Shown piece after piece: positions 55,568-64,000 of a stretch of DNA of 64,000 nt (positions are counted from its first letter, which is position 1; each line of letters starts with the position of its first letter). The stretch lies in the NCBI GenBank assembly GCA_049513055.1, contig JBEKWN010000031.1:1-64000 (forward strand), written 5' to 3'. The position numbers were made by a program, and so were the translations under genes. The stretch is from UBA1163 sp049513055 (lineage in GTDB: Bacteria; Desulfobacterota; BSN033; UBA1163). Under the pieces are notes generated by a model. It was not told the DNA's origin, did not search any database, and saw nothing but the letters and a program-made list of their open reading frames with translations.

Positions 55568-56548
55568 TCAGTTGTAAATCTTACTCTTCAAGACCCTCGC
55601 TGGCCCTTTTTTCACCTTACCGATGACCTGGAAGGGAATGGAATTTCTTCTGAAGGCTTTTTGAAGTGGGGAAAGGTCTGATGGAGATAGGGTTAATAGC
55701 AATGCCCCGGAAGCGATGACACCGAGAGGGTTCAATCCAAATTGCTCACAGAGGATACGGGATTCTTTGTAGATGAAAACTTTTTCTAAATTGACTTCTA
55801 TCTCTTTTTCAGAGGCCCATGCCATCTCGATCACCCCATTGATCAAACCTCCCTCTGTCGGATCATGCATCGAATGGACAGAGGCGACCTCACAAGCAAT
55901 CCGGGCAGGTCGAAGGACATCGATGCCAGGATCGAAAATAAATCTCTTTGCCTTTCGAATCAAGGAAGAGGAAATGCCCCTTTTCAAAAGTTCAGCTTCC
56001 TTTTCCCTTGCCATAATCGAAGTTCCTTCAATGCAGATTCCCTTGACCAGGAGAAGGAGGTCTCCAGGCATTGCGCCACTGGTGGTCACCAGCTTATCTT
56101 TTTTGACCTCTCCAATCATATGACCGGAGAGGATCATTTTTTTAATCCCGGGTGTGATCTCTGTATGCCCGCCGATAAAAGAGATTTTAAATCGGTGACA
56201 GGCATTATGAATTTGCTTGAAAACCTTTTCGATGACCTTTAGATCTGACCCTTCTGGAAAGAGGAGAGTCGCTAAAAACCATTTGGGGATCGCCCCCATT
56301 GTTGCAATGTCATTCAGATTGACCACCACTCCATAATATCCAATCTCCTCTGTCGTAAAGGTAATTGGATCTGAAGTAATTACCCAGTAATGATTGGTTC
56401 CCTTCCCCAGATCAATGACCGCAGCATCTTCACCGATCTTTGGACCTACGACTACCTGGGGATCAAGAATCGTGTTTCTTTCTAAAAATCTTTTCAGAAT
56501 ATCGATGTCCAATTTCCCAGTCTTCAGGAGTCTTGTTTTCCGTTTCAA
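55568..56548 (-). CDS. AIR synthase-related protein (HypE/ThiL-like)
   Basis: 326 residues. GPKIGEDAAVIDLG near 38, VVVNLNDIATMGAIP near 77, FIGGHTEITPG near 124 and HDPTEGGLINGVIEMA near 230 are the ATP-binding motifs of the PurM/HypE/SelD/ThiL superfamily. The C-terminal Cys tail of HypE is absent, and there is no SelD Cys/Sec motif, so neither is proven. The start is a TTG at 56548 with GGAGG 7 nt upstream. The substrate is unknown. Confidence 0.85.
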   Translation of the reverse strand: MKRKTRLLKTGKLDIDILKRFLERNTILDPQVVVGPKIGEDAAVIDLGKGTNHYWVITSDPITFTTEEIGYYGVVVNLNDIATMGAIPKWFLATLLFPEGSDLKVIEKVFKQIHNACHRFKISFIGGHTEITPGIKKMILSGHMIGEVKKDKLVTTSGAMPGDLLLLVKGICIEGTSIMAREKEAELLKRGISSSLIRKAKRFIFDPGIDVLRPARIACEVASVHSMHDPTEGGLINGVIEMAWASEKEIEVNLEKVFIYKESRILCEQFGLNPLGVIASGALLLTLSPSDLSPLQKAFRRNSIPFQVIGKVKKGPARVLKSKIYN

Positions 56549-56660
56549 GGCTTTTCCTCCGAAGGCATTAAACCAAATTTCATTAAGAGGTGCAAGTGCC
56601 TTGTTAGAGGAGAGATGGATTAATCGTAGATTGATTTGGTAGAGATTATTTTTGATGAGT

Positions 56661-56867
56661 TCAGGGCTTAATAATCAGTTCGATCTGGGGAGCTCCCTTC
56701 TCTGTCTTCATGCCAACGGAGTAGGAACAATAGGCACAGAGGTATTCATATTGATCGCCTTCAGGTAAGACCAAAAGCAATCTCTTTCTTACGGGCACTG
56801 CTGCCTTACACCTGGGACAGTAAAGGGAGGTCGCTTCGAACTGTTCAAAACTTGGTTTTTGCATCAT
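56661..56867 (-). CDS. Small zinc-ribbon protein
   Basis: 68 residues with CPRC and CAYC pairs about 30 residues apart, a classic zinc ribbon, plus a KRLLLVLPEGDQYEYL strand region. ATG 56867 is preferred over a TTG twelve codons upstream. Function is unknown; it may regulate or accompany the HypE-like gene upstream on the same strand. Confidence 0.65.
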   Translation of the reverse strand: MMQKPSFEQFEATSLYCPRCKAAVPVRKRLLLVLPEGDQYEYLCAYCSYSVGMKTEKGAPQIELIIKP

Positions 56868-57027
56868 ATTAATTATTATAAGGAAAAATGGATTCCACGG
56901 CAACCTTTTTTAACTTATTTTCCCTTCTAATTTCATCGTGAATTTTTTCTCATTCTTTCATTGACTTTTTATTTTTACACATTTATAATCGCATCGAAAA
57001 AAAGCCTAAGGGATAAGGAGATTCGAT

Positions 57028-57393
57028 ATGGGAATTAAAGTTGATCCAAAGAAATGTGTTTCATGTATGGCTTGTGAAATGGCCTGCGGTTATCACAGAG
57101 ATGATGGATTTGCTCTGCTTTCTTCCTGTATTATGGTCACTCGGGGAAGGGAAAAGAAAGATTACTCGGCAGTGGTCCTGAAGGAAGAAGAAAACCTGGT
57201 GATCGCCAGGCCAGAGGGATTGGAAATTCGGAGAATCGGTGCTGTGGGGGAGGGAGCCGGAGCTGACCAAAGCAAAAGTGATGCCTCAGCAAAACCACTT
57301 CTGCTGAGAGAGCCCTGTGATCTCTGCAGCGATCGGGAGGATGGGCCTCTTTGCTTACAGTTCTGTCCTGTCAATGCGATCTCGATGGATTGA
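57028..57393 (+). CDS. Ferredoxin-like 4Fe-4S protein
   Basis: The 121-residue product starts with CVSCMACEMACGYH, then a linker of unknown fold, and CDLCSDREDGPLCLQFCP near the end. Together these could bind one or two [4Fe-4S] clusters as in HycB/AOR-associated electron carriers. It lies 105 bp before the AOR-like gene and is the likely electron partner. AAGGAG precedes the ATG. Confidence 0.8.
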   Translation: MGIKVDPKKCVSCMACEMACGYHRDDGFALLSSCIMVTRGREKKDYSAVVLKEEENLVIARPEGLEIRRIGAVGEGAGADQSKSDASAKPLLLREPCDLCSDREDGPLCLQFCPVNAISMD

Positions 57394-57498
57394 TTAAAGA
57401 GATTTCTGAAAAAACGTGCAAATCTCAATCTGTGTAATCATCTTTGAAATCTGCGTAATCAAGAGAGCTTCGGGGTTCTCTAAAGAGGGAGATGAGAG

Positions 57499-58809
57499 AT
57501 GGAATATTTATCAACCAATAAAATAGCGATCATTGATTTAGCGACTTCTAAAATCACCGACCAGGAAGTGGATGAAGATCTGGTGAGAGAGAAGATAGGT
57601 GGAGTAGGGATCACAACGGCTCTCTATGAGCAATATCAGAGTGAGGATCCCATTGTTTTGGGAACCGGCCTGTTAACCGGCACCCTCGCTCCTGCGTCAG
57701 CTTTAGGTATGATCACGGCAAAAAGCCCCTTAACCGGTAAGGTATGTCATGCCCCATTAACCTTATATGCAGGGTTGGAGTTAAAATATTCTGGTTTTGA
57801 TTATCTCGTGATTAAAGGGAGTTCTAAAAAACCTGTTTATCTATGGATTCATGATGGCGTGGCGGATATCAGCGATGCCAAGGATGTTTGGGGAAAGGAT
57901 GTTTGGGCCTCCACTGATACCATACGAGAGTTGATGGGAGACAGCCTGATCCAAGTTCTGGTCATAGGAAAAGCAGGGGAGTCTGAATCGGATTTTGCAC
58001 AGGTTTGTATTAACTATTGGGCAAGCGGAGACCGCTGGGGATTTGGCAAGCTGTTTGGCCGGAAGAAGCTAAAACTGGTCGCCTTAAGAGGAATGAGTCT
58101 TTTGGAAGTTTTAGATGCCGAGGGATTCGTTAAACAATGTAAAGAACTGCTTTCAACCCTCAAGGCCGGAGCTTTTGCGGACAAGAAAGGGATTGAAGAA
58201 ATTCCAGCGGCCATTGGAGAAGAGGATATCCAAAAATGGCTTGCTCCTCTTGTCCATAGACATCAATCTTGTTTTAACACTCCTTTTCCCACCAATACCT
58301 TTGTCTTTCTTGATGAAGACCCTGGCCTTTTGAAGGAAAGTGAAAAGGATGAACCCGGTTTTTTGATCACGGATGTCTATGGTTTGTTGGGATTTAAAAA
58401 ATTAGGTTTATCTGCTGCGGATGCCTGCGCTTTGCTGAGAGAATGTGCAAGATATGGGATAGATGCCGTCGCTGTCGCGGAGTTGAGCCAAAAAGCAGGC
58501 AAGAAAAAACCCGATGAGATCAAAAAGTCTTTTTCTGGCCTGAAAGGTACTCTTGAAAATATAGGGAAGGGAAGGTTTAGCCCCTGGTCTCCTCCGAAAC
58601 CAATCTTTGCCAATTTTGGCGGCAGTCAGGATGCCCAATGGTGGGAGAGAAGGCAGGCCGTGGCCTATATTTTCGGGATCCATCCTATTTTTGCCCTCAT
58701 GTCTCCTGAACTGAGTGAAGAGAAATTGATTGAACTGGCCAATCTCGGAACTGGATTAGGATTCACTTCAGAGATATTGGACAAGGTGATCGCTGATATT
58801 TCAAAGTGA
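57499..58809 (+). CDS. Aldehyde ferredoxin oxidoreductase-like protein lacking the Fe-S cysteines
   Basis: 436 residues, against about 600 for AOR. The N-terminal half is clear: IGGVGITTALY, GTGLLTGTLAPASALGMITAKSPLTG, YSGFDYLVIKG, NYWASGDRWGFGKLFGRKKLKLVALRG. In AOR this part binds the tungstopterin. The middle should hold CxxCxxxC and a later Cys for the cluster, but only RHQSCFNTPFP is seen. The protein may therefore bind a cofactor without a cluster, or act as a structural or maturation protein. Gene order with the ferredoxin and the Psr-like enzyme suggests a joint redox role. Confidence 0.8.
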   Translation: MEYLSTNKIAIIDLATSKITDQEVDEDLVREKIGGVGITTALYEQYQSEDPIVLGTGLLTGTLAPASALGMITAKSPLTGKVCHAPLTLYAGLELKYSGFDYLVIKGSSKKPVYLWIHDGVADISDAKDVWGKDVWASTDTIRELMGDSLIQVLVIGKAGESESDFAQVCINYWASGDRWGFGKLFGRKKLKLVALRGMSLLEVLDAEGFVKQCKELLSTLKAGAFADKKGIEEIPAAIGEEDIQKWLAPLVHRHQSCFNTPFPTNTFVFLDEDPGLLKESEKDEPGFLITDVYGLLGFKKLGLSAADACALLRECARYGIDAVAVAELSQKAGKKKPDEIKKSFSGLKGTLENIGKGRFSPWSPPKPIFANFGGSQDAQWWERRQAVAYIFGIHPIFALMSPELSEEKLIELANLGTGLGFTSEILDKVIADISK

Positions 58810-58831
58810 ATTCAGAAAATGTTCTGAGAGT

Positions 58832-60118
58832 TTGACGGTTGGGGAGAGCCTTTTGGCTTTTAAAAATTCAAGCATGTCTCTCATTTCAACTCGTGATCAT
58901 CTTCCTTATCCCTCCCCAATAGGCATCTATACGGGTAGCGGTGCCTCTCATTCATGGCTCTGGTTCGTTGGAATCCTTGACAGAATGGGTTTTTATAATG
59001 TCCATTTTGTTGACGAGAAAGATATCCTGTCAAACGCGTTAGAACCCCTCAGCGTTTTACTCATGTCAGGAGGAGACACTTTTGCCATTGCAGAAGGTCT
59101 TGGAGCAGAGGGTTCGAATAAACTGAGGAGTTTTATAAATAGAGGAGGACTCTATATCGGCACCTGTGCTGGGGCCTATCTTCCGCTGAAATCCTCCATG
59201 GATTCCCTGAATCAATTTAATTTTATCAATGTGAAGATCTCAAATATTTCGCGAAGACTTTCAGAACCCGAACGACATTCATTCCAGAAGGCTGCCTGCA
59301 ATTCTTATGGTTGTGATTTTGTCTTCCATGTGGTGAGAGAGGATGTTGTTTTGGAAATGGTGAATGGTTTTCAAGCCGATGGGAAAAAAGAGGTCATTGC
59401 GCCTCTTTATGGGGGTCCATCGATGTTACCCTCAGAGGATATTGAACCCATTGCCACCTATAAGGGTTTTACAAGAAAGACGAAATTTCTTGTCAAGAAA
59501 GAATTGGCTGAAAAGACCTTGATTGGAAACATTGCCGTGGCTAAAAAGTCGATGGGAAAGGGTCATCTCTATATATTCGGACCCCACTTCGAACATCCCT
59601 ATTATCCCTCCTGTAATCTCTTTCTCGAAGAGATCATTCGTAAAGAGCAGAATGGGAGACCTCATTATAGTAAAAAAGATTCTTCTGAAGATCTCCAAAA
59701 CCGAATCAAAGGGAAGGCATTGAGAGAATTATTAAAAGATCTGAAGAGGGAATTGAGCAATACTCGTATTATGGCTTCAGGAATGAGTGACTTTTCTGTG
59801 AGTTGGTTGATCGGAAATAAATATTATGAGCCAGAAAAGATAAGCGTCTTTATCAACACGGTTTGGGATAAGATGAAGGTTCTCGAGTCCATGCCCTACT
59901 TGGAGGTGAATAGAACTCTATTACTTCAATGTGTAGAGATTTCCAAAGAGATTACAAAAGATGTAAAAATAATCAAATCTGAGATAAAAGAACGGGGTGA
60001 TGCCACCTCTCTTACGTCGAAGTTGTTTTTAAATTTGAAGACATTGTCTTCTCATTTTTTCAAGTTATACTTTAAAGTAAAGAGAGATCAGCTTCAGGAC
60101 CAACCCTTGGGGGAATAA
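58832..60118 (+). CDS. Biotin-protein-ligase N-terminal-like (BPL_N, amidotransferase-like) protein
   Basis: The frame has 428 codons. Residues about 30-260 have a class I glutamine amidotransferase-like fold: GIYTGSGASHSW, LLMSGGDTFAIAEGL, GLYIGTCAGAYLPL with the nucleophile-position Cys, and HLYIFGPHFEHP. This matches the BPL_N group. The C-terminal 170 residues are helical and unassigned. The start is uncertain: TTG 58832 is used, while TTG 58853 or ATG 58874 are alternatives. Its stop directly abuts the next gene. Its role beside AOR-like and Psr-like genes is unknown. Confidence 0.65.
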   Translation: MTVGESLLAFKNSSMSLISTRDHLPYPSPIGIYTGSGASHSWLWFVGILDRMGFYNVHFVDEKDILSNALEPLSVLLMSGGDTFAIAEGLGAEGSNKLRSFINRGGLYIGTCAGAYLPLKSSMDSLNQFNFINVKISNISRRLSEPERHSFQKAACNSYGCDFVFHVVREDVVLEMVNGFQADGKKEVIAPLYGGPSMLPSEDIEPIATYKGFTRKTKFLVKKELAEKTLIGNIAVAKKSMGKGHLYIFGPHFEHPYYPSCNLFLEEIIRKEQNGRPHYSKKDSSEDLQNRIKGKALRELLKDLKRELSNTRIMASGMSDFSVSWLIGNKYYEPEKISVFINTVWDKMKVLESMPYLEVNRTLLLQCVEISKEITKDVKIIKSEIKERGDATSLTSKLFLNLKTLSSHFFKLYFKVKRDQLQDQPLGE

Positions 60119-60706
60119 GTGAATAAGATCAAATATGGCATGGTTATAGATCTTCGCCGGTGCATCGGTTGCCACACCTGTGAAGTGGCTTGCAAGATGG
60201 AGAACAGGGTTCCCCTCGGTGTATGGCCGGCGTGGGTCAAACAGATTGAAAAAGGGTCTTATCCCAACGTAAGGAAGTCATTTCTACCCATTCTCTGCGA
60301 TCACTGTGACCATCCTATCTGTGTCACGGTTTGTCCTACCAATGCCTCGTTTAAACGGAAAGATGGAATTGTGATGATCGATCCCCATACCTGTATTGGA
60401 TGCCGATATTGTATGGCGGCTTGTCCTTATGCGGTCAGATATATTCATCCCATCCAAAAGATCGCTCAGAAGTGTTCCTTCTGTTCGCACAGGATAGATG
60501 CCGGGCTCAAACCTGCCTGTGTGGAGGCTTGTGCCACCGGGGCAAGGGTATTCGGGAATCTTCTCGATCCGCGAGAGGAAGTGGCGATTCTTAAGAACAC
60601 CCATCCTGTTCAAACGATCAAACCGGAATCCGGAACCCACCCAAATATTTACTATATCGGTTTGGATAAGGATGTCGTCTCCTCCACCGGCAAAGGAGAA
60701 AGATAA
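60119..60706 (+). CDS. PsrB/NrfC-type four-cluster ferredoxin subunit
   Basis: 195 residues with four cysteine groups: CIGCHTCEVAC, CDHCDHPICVTVCP, CIGCRYCMAACP and CSFCSHR...CVEACATG. It carries electrons between the NrfD/PsrC membrane subunit and the molybdoenzyme. It starts with GTG immediately after the previous stop. No TAT signal is visible, so it probably travels with the TAT-bearing catalytic subunit. Confidence 0.92.
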   Translation: MNKIKYGMVIDLRRCIGCHTCEVACKMENRVPLGVWPAWVKQIEKGSYPNVRKSFLPILCDHCDHPICVTVCPTNASFKRKDGIVMIDPHTCIGCRYCMAACPYAVRYIHPIQKIAQKCSFCSHRIDAGLKPACVEACATGARVFGNLLDPREEVAILKNTHPVQTIKPESGTHPNIYYIGLDKDVVSSTGKGER

Positions 60707-60714
60707 GTCTCAAC

Positions 60715-61608
60715 ATGATCGATATCTTATACAATGTGGAGCATCAAGAGGCATTGGGCATATTGATCTCTATCTATTTCTATCTGACAGGGATTAGTGC
60801 TGGATCCTTTATCCTATCCACTTTGGCGTATGTATTTGGTCAGGCAAAGTACAAACCGATCGGAAAGATTGCCGTCATTCTGGCGACAGTCGTTCTCATC
60901 ATTGCGCCAATGGCATTGCTCATCCATGTCGGAAGACCCTTTCGGGCCTGGAGGCTGTTTTACAATATCAATTTCACCTCCCCCATCTCTTGGGGTTCGT
61001 TTTTACTCACCCTTTATCCGATCAACTGTATACTCTATGGGTATTTCATCTTTAAGAACAATGCCAAGATGACAAAGCTCTTTGGGACCATCGGCATTCC
61101 TCTGGCTATTTCTGTTCATGGATATTGCGGATTTATCCTTGGCTTTGCCAAGGCGAGGCATCTCTGGAATACGGCCCTGATGCCCATCTTATTTCTTGTC
61201 TCGGCGATCGTATCAGGCATTGCCCTGGTGATCTTCGTGGTGTATATCAAAGATAAGTTTTTCTCCCAAGAGCGAAAAGTGAATGAAGAACTGATCTTTG
61301 ACCTGGCAAAATTGATGGGAGGTTTTCTCCTCCTCGATCTCTTCCTGGTATTGAGTGATGTGCTCATCTTGTTGACCGGTAACGAAGAGGCCATCAAGGT
61401 AGGTTGGCTCCTTTTGACCGGGAAGTATGCCATTCCGTTCTTGGGTATTGAGAACGGGCTGGGCAAGATACTGCCTGCTCTTTTAATATTTTCGACAAAA
61501 CTCAGGACGACCAATCGACTCGTATTGGCCTCCTTTCTGGTCATGTTTGGCATATTTTTTATGAGGTTCGTGGTGGTCTTTGCAGGAGAATTTTATCCTC
61601 TGATCTAA
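60715..61608 (+). CDS. NrfD/PsrC-type membrane quinone subunit
   Basis: 297 residues with about eight membrane segments. YFYLTGISAGSFILSTLAYVF near 23 and MALLIHVGRPFRAWRLF near 65 are family motifs near the quinone site. It begins 8 nt after the ferredoxin gene and should exchange electrons with menaquinone. Confidence 0.9.
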   Translation: MIDILYNVEHQEALGILISIYFYLTGISAGSFILSTLAYVFGQAKYKPIGKIAVILATVVLIIAPMALLIHVGRPFRAWRLFYNINFTSPISWGSFLLTLYPINCILYGYFIFKNNAKMTKLFGTIGIPLAISVHGYCGFILGFAKARHLWNTALMPILFLVSAIVSGIALVIFVVYIKDKFFSQERKVNEELIFDLAKLMGGFLLLDLFLVLSDVLILLTGNEEAIKVGWLLLTGKYAIPFLGIENGLGKILPALLIFSTKLRTTNRLVLASFLVMFGIFFMRFVVVFAGEFYPLI

Positions 61609-61619
61609 CAGGCTTGTCC

Positions 61620-61710
61620 TGTCACCCTGAACGCCTGCCTGCGGTAGGCAGGAAGTGAAGGGTCTCAGCGCTTGGAAGAAAGAGATTCTTCGCTTCGTCC
61701 AGAATGACAA
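61620..61710. repeat. Intergenic repeat containing CCTGCC palindrome, copy 3
   Basis: TGTCACCCTGAACGC ... CCAGAATGACA encloses the palindrome CCTGCCTGCGGTAGGCAGG (61634-61652) and an AGAGATTCTTCGCTTCG segment. This composite is a common dispersed repeat. It has no coding role and separates the membrane subunit from the catalytic subunit. Confidence 0.65.
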
Positions 61711-61769
61711 ATTCCGTGGTTTCCATGTTTTTTAAGCACCGTTAAGAATTCAATGAAGAGGGATAGAAA

Positions 61770-63983
61770 GTGACACTTCTTACGCGTAGAGTCTTTTTAA
61801 GAACAGGAATCCTTGGGACGGCTGGGTTTGCCCTTGGGACCCAATTGGATAAATTGCTCTATGCGTTTGAAAAAGATGGAGACCTTTATTCCTTCCAGAA
61901 AGCCATCAGACCTTTTACACTCGTCCCTTCTATTTGCCATCAGTGTCAAGCTGGCTGTGGTTTGCTTGGAATGGCCGTGGATGAGGAGCTCATCGGCATA
62001 TTGGGCAATCCTCGATATCCAAATAATAAAGGGGGGCTTTGTGCCAGAGCCATTGGGGGAGTGAATCTCGTCTACGATCCTGAAAGAATCCTTTATCCCT
62101 TAAAGAGAAAAAAGGAAAGAGGTGGCAATCAGTGGGAAAGGATATCCTGGCAGGAGGCCATTCAAGAGATCTCCTCAAGGTTGGCAGAATTAATATCGAA
62201 AGGACAAAACCAGAGGTTTGTGGTTCAAATGGGAGTGGATGAGGGTGCTACCCCGGCAAAAATTCTTCTCAAGAAGATTGGTCTTCCCGCCCTGATCGAT
62301 GACCTTTACCTACGCGACCTAAACAGTGTGAAGGCTCATGAGTTGGTATGGGGAGAAGAAGGGGGTGTGGCGGATGTGGCTCATAGCCAAACCATCCTAA
62401 ACTTCGGTTCCAATCCCTATGAAAGCCATGAAAGTTATATTCCCTTTGTTCAAAGATTAATTTCAGCAAGGATTAATAATCATGCCAAACTCATCACGTT
62501 TGATGTCAGGCTTTCCAATACAGCCGGCCGAAGTGATGAGTGGTATCCTGTCAGGCCTGGAACAGATATGGTGATCATTCTGGCCATCTGCAAACAGATA
62601 TTAGACCGTGGCCTGGCAGACAAAACCTTTTTGACTCAGTGGACCAATCTCTCACCCGATCAGATTCTTTCCTATTTAGCTCCCTATAAACCCCAAATGG
62701 CTGAAAAAGAGAGTGGCATCCCTGCCAAAGAAATCATCAAGGTCGCCAATGACTTTGCTACCTTTAAACCCTCTGTTGCCTTTTGTGGAAGTGGATTAAC
62801 TCATCAACGTTCTGGGACTTATCATCAAATGGCGATCCTTCTTCTCAATGCCCTGGTGGGGAACATCGATCAAAAGGGAGGATACTGTCTCCCGAAAAGA
62901 GTTCGTTTTGAAGAGCCCGATCTTCCTTCCATCGTTTCTGGGATTGACCATTTGATTGATGAAGAAAAAAGATCGATAGGTTTCTATTTAACCTATCTCT
63001 CAAATCCTGTCTATGCTAACCCCTCTGGGAAGCGGATTGGAGAGATATTAAAGGATGAAAAGTTGATCCCTTTTTATGCTGCAGCCGATACCCACATCAC
63101 AGAGACCTCTCTCTTCGCAGATATCATCCTTCCCGTAGCCACCCAATTCGAAAGCTGGGGATTGGATTCAAGACAGGCCGTGGATAGGATTCCCTATATC
63201 GGTCTTCGGCAACCCCTTACGAAGCCAAGAGGCGAGGCGGTTTCTTTCTCTCATCTCCTTGGTATGATTGGGAAGAGGGTCAAGAAAGGGGTTGAACTTG
63301 ACGAAAAGGGATATATCCAGGCGCAACTCAAAAAGATAATAGGTCTTGAAGGGAGCGATGGGATAAAGCGTTTAGAAAAAGATGGATTCTGGATGGATCC
63401 AAACTTGAGTCCGCCCTATGAGTCATACCGACCATCCGGTTTTAAGACACCATCCCGAAAGATGGAGCTTTACGTTTCAAAACTTAAAAAGGAAGGGCTT
63501 TCTCCGTTCCCGGCGTACAAAGAGAATGATAAAAAATCGAATTTAAATAATGGTGAGCTATTCTTAACTGCCTTTAGTAAAAATGTAGCCGCACGGTACA
63601 ACCCGAACTCAAAGTGGCTCTCCGAGATTTTTCATGAGAATCCACTTTGGATAAACGAAAAGACTGCTGGAAGGCTTGGAATTATAGAAGGAGAGAAGGT
63701 TGAAATCCACTCAAAAGGAATGAAAACGACCGTTTGCGTTCACCTATCACAATCCGTCCATCCAGAGGTCGTAGCGATTGCAAGAGATCTTGGCCATTGG
63801 GCATATGGGCATGCCGCAAGAGGTAAAAAATTTAAAAGCCCGGATGCAGATACTTCGTTAATCTGGTGGGACCATGGTAAAAGTTTTCATGTGAACTGGT
63901 TGATCCAAGAGGAAAAAGATAGGGTGAGCGGTGGATTAAGTGGGACAGGTACAGTGGTGAAGATAAAGAAGAGTGGTGGATAA
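61770..63983 (+). CDS. PsrA/PhsA/TtrA-like molybdopterin oxidoreductase, TAT-exported
   Basis: 737 residues. The N-terminus TRRVFLRTGILGTAGFALG is a twin-arginine signal. CHQCQAGCGLL near 53 and GGLCARA near 86 bind a [4Fe-4S] cluster. NFGSNPYESHES near 213, VRPGTDMVIILAI near 257, and LSNPVYANPSG and RYNPNSKWLSE further on fit the bis-MGD fold. The Mo ligand region (near LNSVKAHELVWG) lacks an obvious Cys, so Ser or another residue may ligate Mo. With the two genes upstream it forms a quinol-linked periplasmic reductase of unknown substrate (sulfur, tetrathionate and arsenate types possible). The start codon is GTG. Confidence 0.88.
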   Translation: MTLLTRRVFLRTGILGTAGFALGTQLDKLLYAFEKDGDLYSFQKAIRPFTLVPSICHQCQAGCGLLGMAVDEELIGILGNPRYPNNKGGLCARAIGGVNLVYDPERILYPLKRKKERGGNQWERISWQEAIQEISSRLAELISKGQNQRFVVQMGVDEGATPAKILLKKIGLPALIDDLYLRDLNSVKAHELVWGEEGGVADVAHSQTILNFGSNPYESHESYIPFVQRLISARINNHAKLITFDVRLSNTAGRSDEWYPVRPGTDMVIILAICKQILDRGLADKTFLTQWTNLSPDQILSYLAPYKPQMAEKESGIPAKEIIKVANDFATFKPSVAFCGSGLTHQRSGTYHQMAILLLNALVGNIDQKGGYCLPKRVRFEEPDLPSIVSGIDHLIDEEKRSIGFYLTYLSNPVYANPSGKRIGEILKDEKLIPFYAAADTHITETSLFADIILPVATQFESWGLDSRQAVDRIPYIGLRQPLTKPRGEAVSFSHLLGMIGKRVKKGVELDEKGYIQAQLKKIIGLEGSDGIKRLEKDGFWMDPNLSPPYESYRPSGFKTPSRKMELYVSKLKKEGLSPFPAYKENDKKSNLNNGELFLTAFSKNVAARYNPNSKWLSEIFHENPLWINEKTAGRLGIIEGEKVEIHSKGMKTTVCVHLSQSVHPEVVAIARDLGHWAYGHAARGKKFKSPDADTSLIWWDHGKSFHVNWLIQEEKDRVSGGLSGTGTVVKIKKSGG

Positions 63984-64000
63984 TGGTCCGACTAACTTTA
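63983..64000 (+). CDS. Start of the next gene (cut by window)
   Basis: ATG at 63983 overlaps the TAA of the molybdoenzyme by one base and reads MVRLTL to the window edge. It is probably another member of the same operon; the product cannot be named. Confidence 0.35.

Noticed and set aside
55568..56548. SelD (selenophosphate synthetase), which would fit the Sec genes
   Set aside because: The N-terminal Cys/Sec and Lys motif of SelD is absent and the protein fits the HypE/ThiL-like group. No sel gene is seen in the window.
1..64000. CRISPR arrays, tRNA or rRNA genes
   Set aside because: No regularly spaced direct repeats with spacers and no tRNA or rRNA sequence were noticed on reading. A covariance search was not possible.

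Overview
The window looks like a chromosomal segment of a strictly anaerobic bacterium of the former Deltaproteobacteria (Desulfobacterota), possibly a syntroph or sulfate reducer. The reasons are the HdrA/HdrB/MvhD and formate dehydrogenase genes, heavy use of selenocysteine (Sec), a complex I locus with an unusual input module, an ftsEX-envC-ctpA cluster, and several molybdenum or tungsten oxidoreductases. This placement is inferred from gene content only.

Layout. 1-3.7 kb, minus strand: a DmdC-type acyl-CoA dehydrogenase (cut by the window edge), an amidohydrolase carrying an in-frame palindromic insertion, and endonuclease IV. 3.9-13.4 kb, plus strand: an energy-conversion cluster. It encodes a NarI-like membrane protein with a c-type haem motif and HdrC-type clusters, HdrB, a two-part HdrA with Sec, an MvhD with two Sec, an FdhB/FrhB-like iron-sulfur protein and a Sec formate dehydrogenase. 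13.7-28.7 kb: a complete membrane and Q-module complex I operon (nuoABCD, GHIJKLMN). nuoE and the FMN part of nuoF are absent; a fusion of the NuoF [4Fe-4S] domain with a GltD-like flavoprotein stands in their place.

28.7-44.5 kb is an accessory island. It holds a mazEF remnant, a minus-strand molybdopterin oxidoreductase whose first Fe-S motif contains an in-frame UGA, vapBC, fragments of radC and a type III mod gene, and a type I restriction-modification operon in the order hsdR-radC-hsdS-TIR-hsdM. Then come a coiled-coil protein, a small hypothetical protein and a primase-helicase of the TOTE type. The island ends inside the 5' end of an S1-domain gene.

44.5-56.9 kb returns to housekeeping genes: S1 protein, YbaK, enoyl-CoA hydratase, FKBP, a frameshifted glutaredoxin-like gene, gamma carbonic anhydrase-like protein, ABM protein, ftsE-ftsX-envC-ctpA, a divergent polysaccharide deacetylase, a HypE/ThiL-like protein and a zinc ribbon. 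57-64 kb is a second redox cluster: a ferredoxin, an AOR-like protein without its Fe-S cysteines, a BPL_N-type protein, and a PsrB/PsrC/PsrA-like molybdoenzyme.

Five in-frame UGA codons in four genes sit where homologues have cysteine. Each is followed by a compact hairpin. Four of the hairpins start 12-15 nt after the UGA; the HdrA one is weaker and starts closer. This is the layout of bacterial SECIS elements. The main biological proposal is a membrane-anchored Hdr-MvhD-formate dehydrogenase complex linking quinone, formate and a low-potential carrier, next to a complex I with a non-standard electron entry. The second is a possible new selenoprotein with Sec in an iron-sulfur ligand position.
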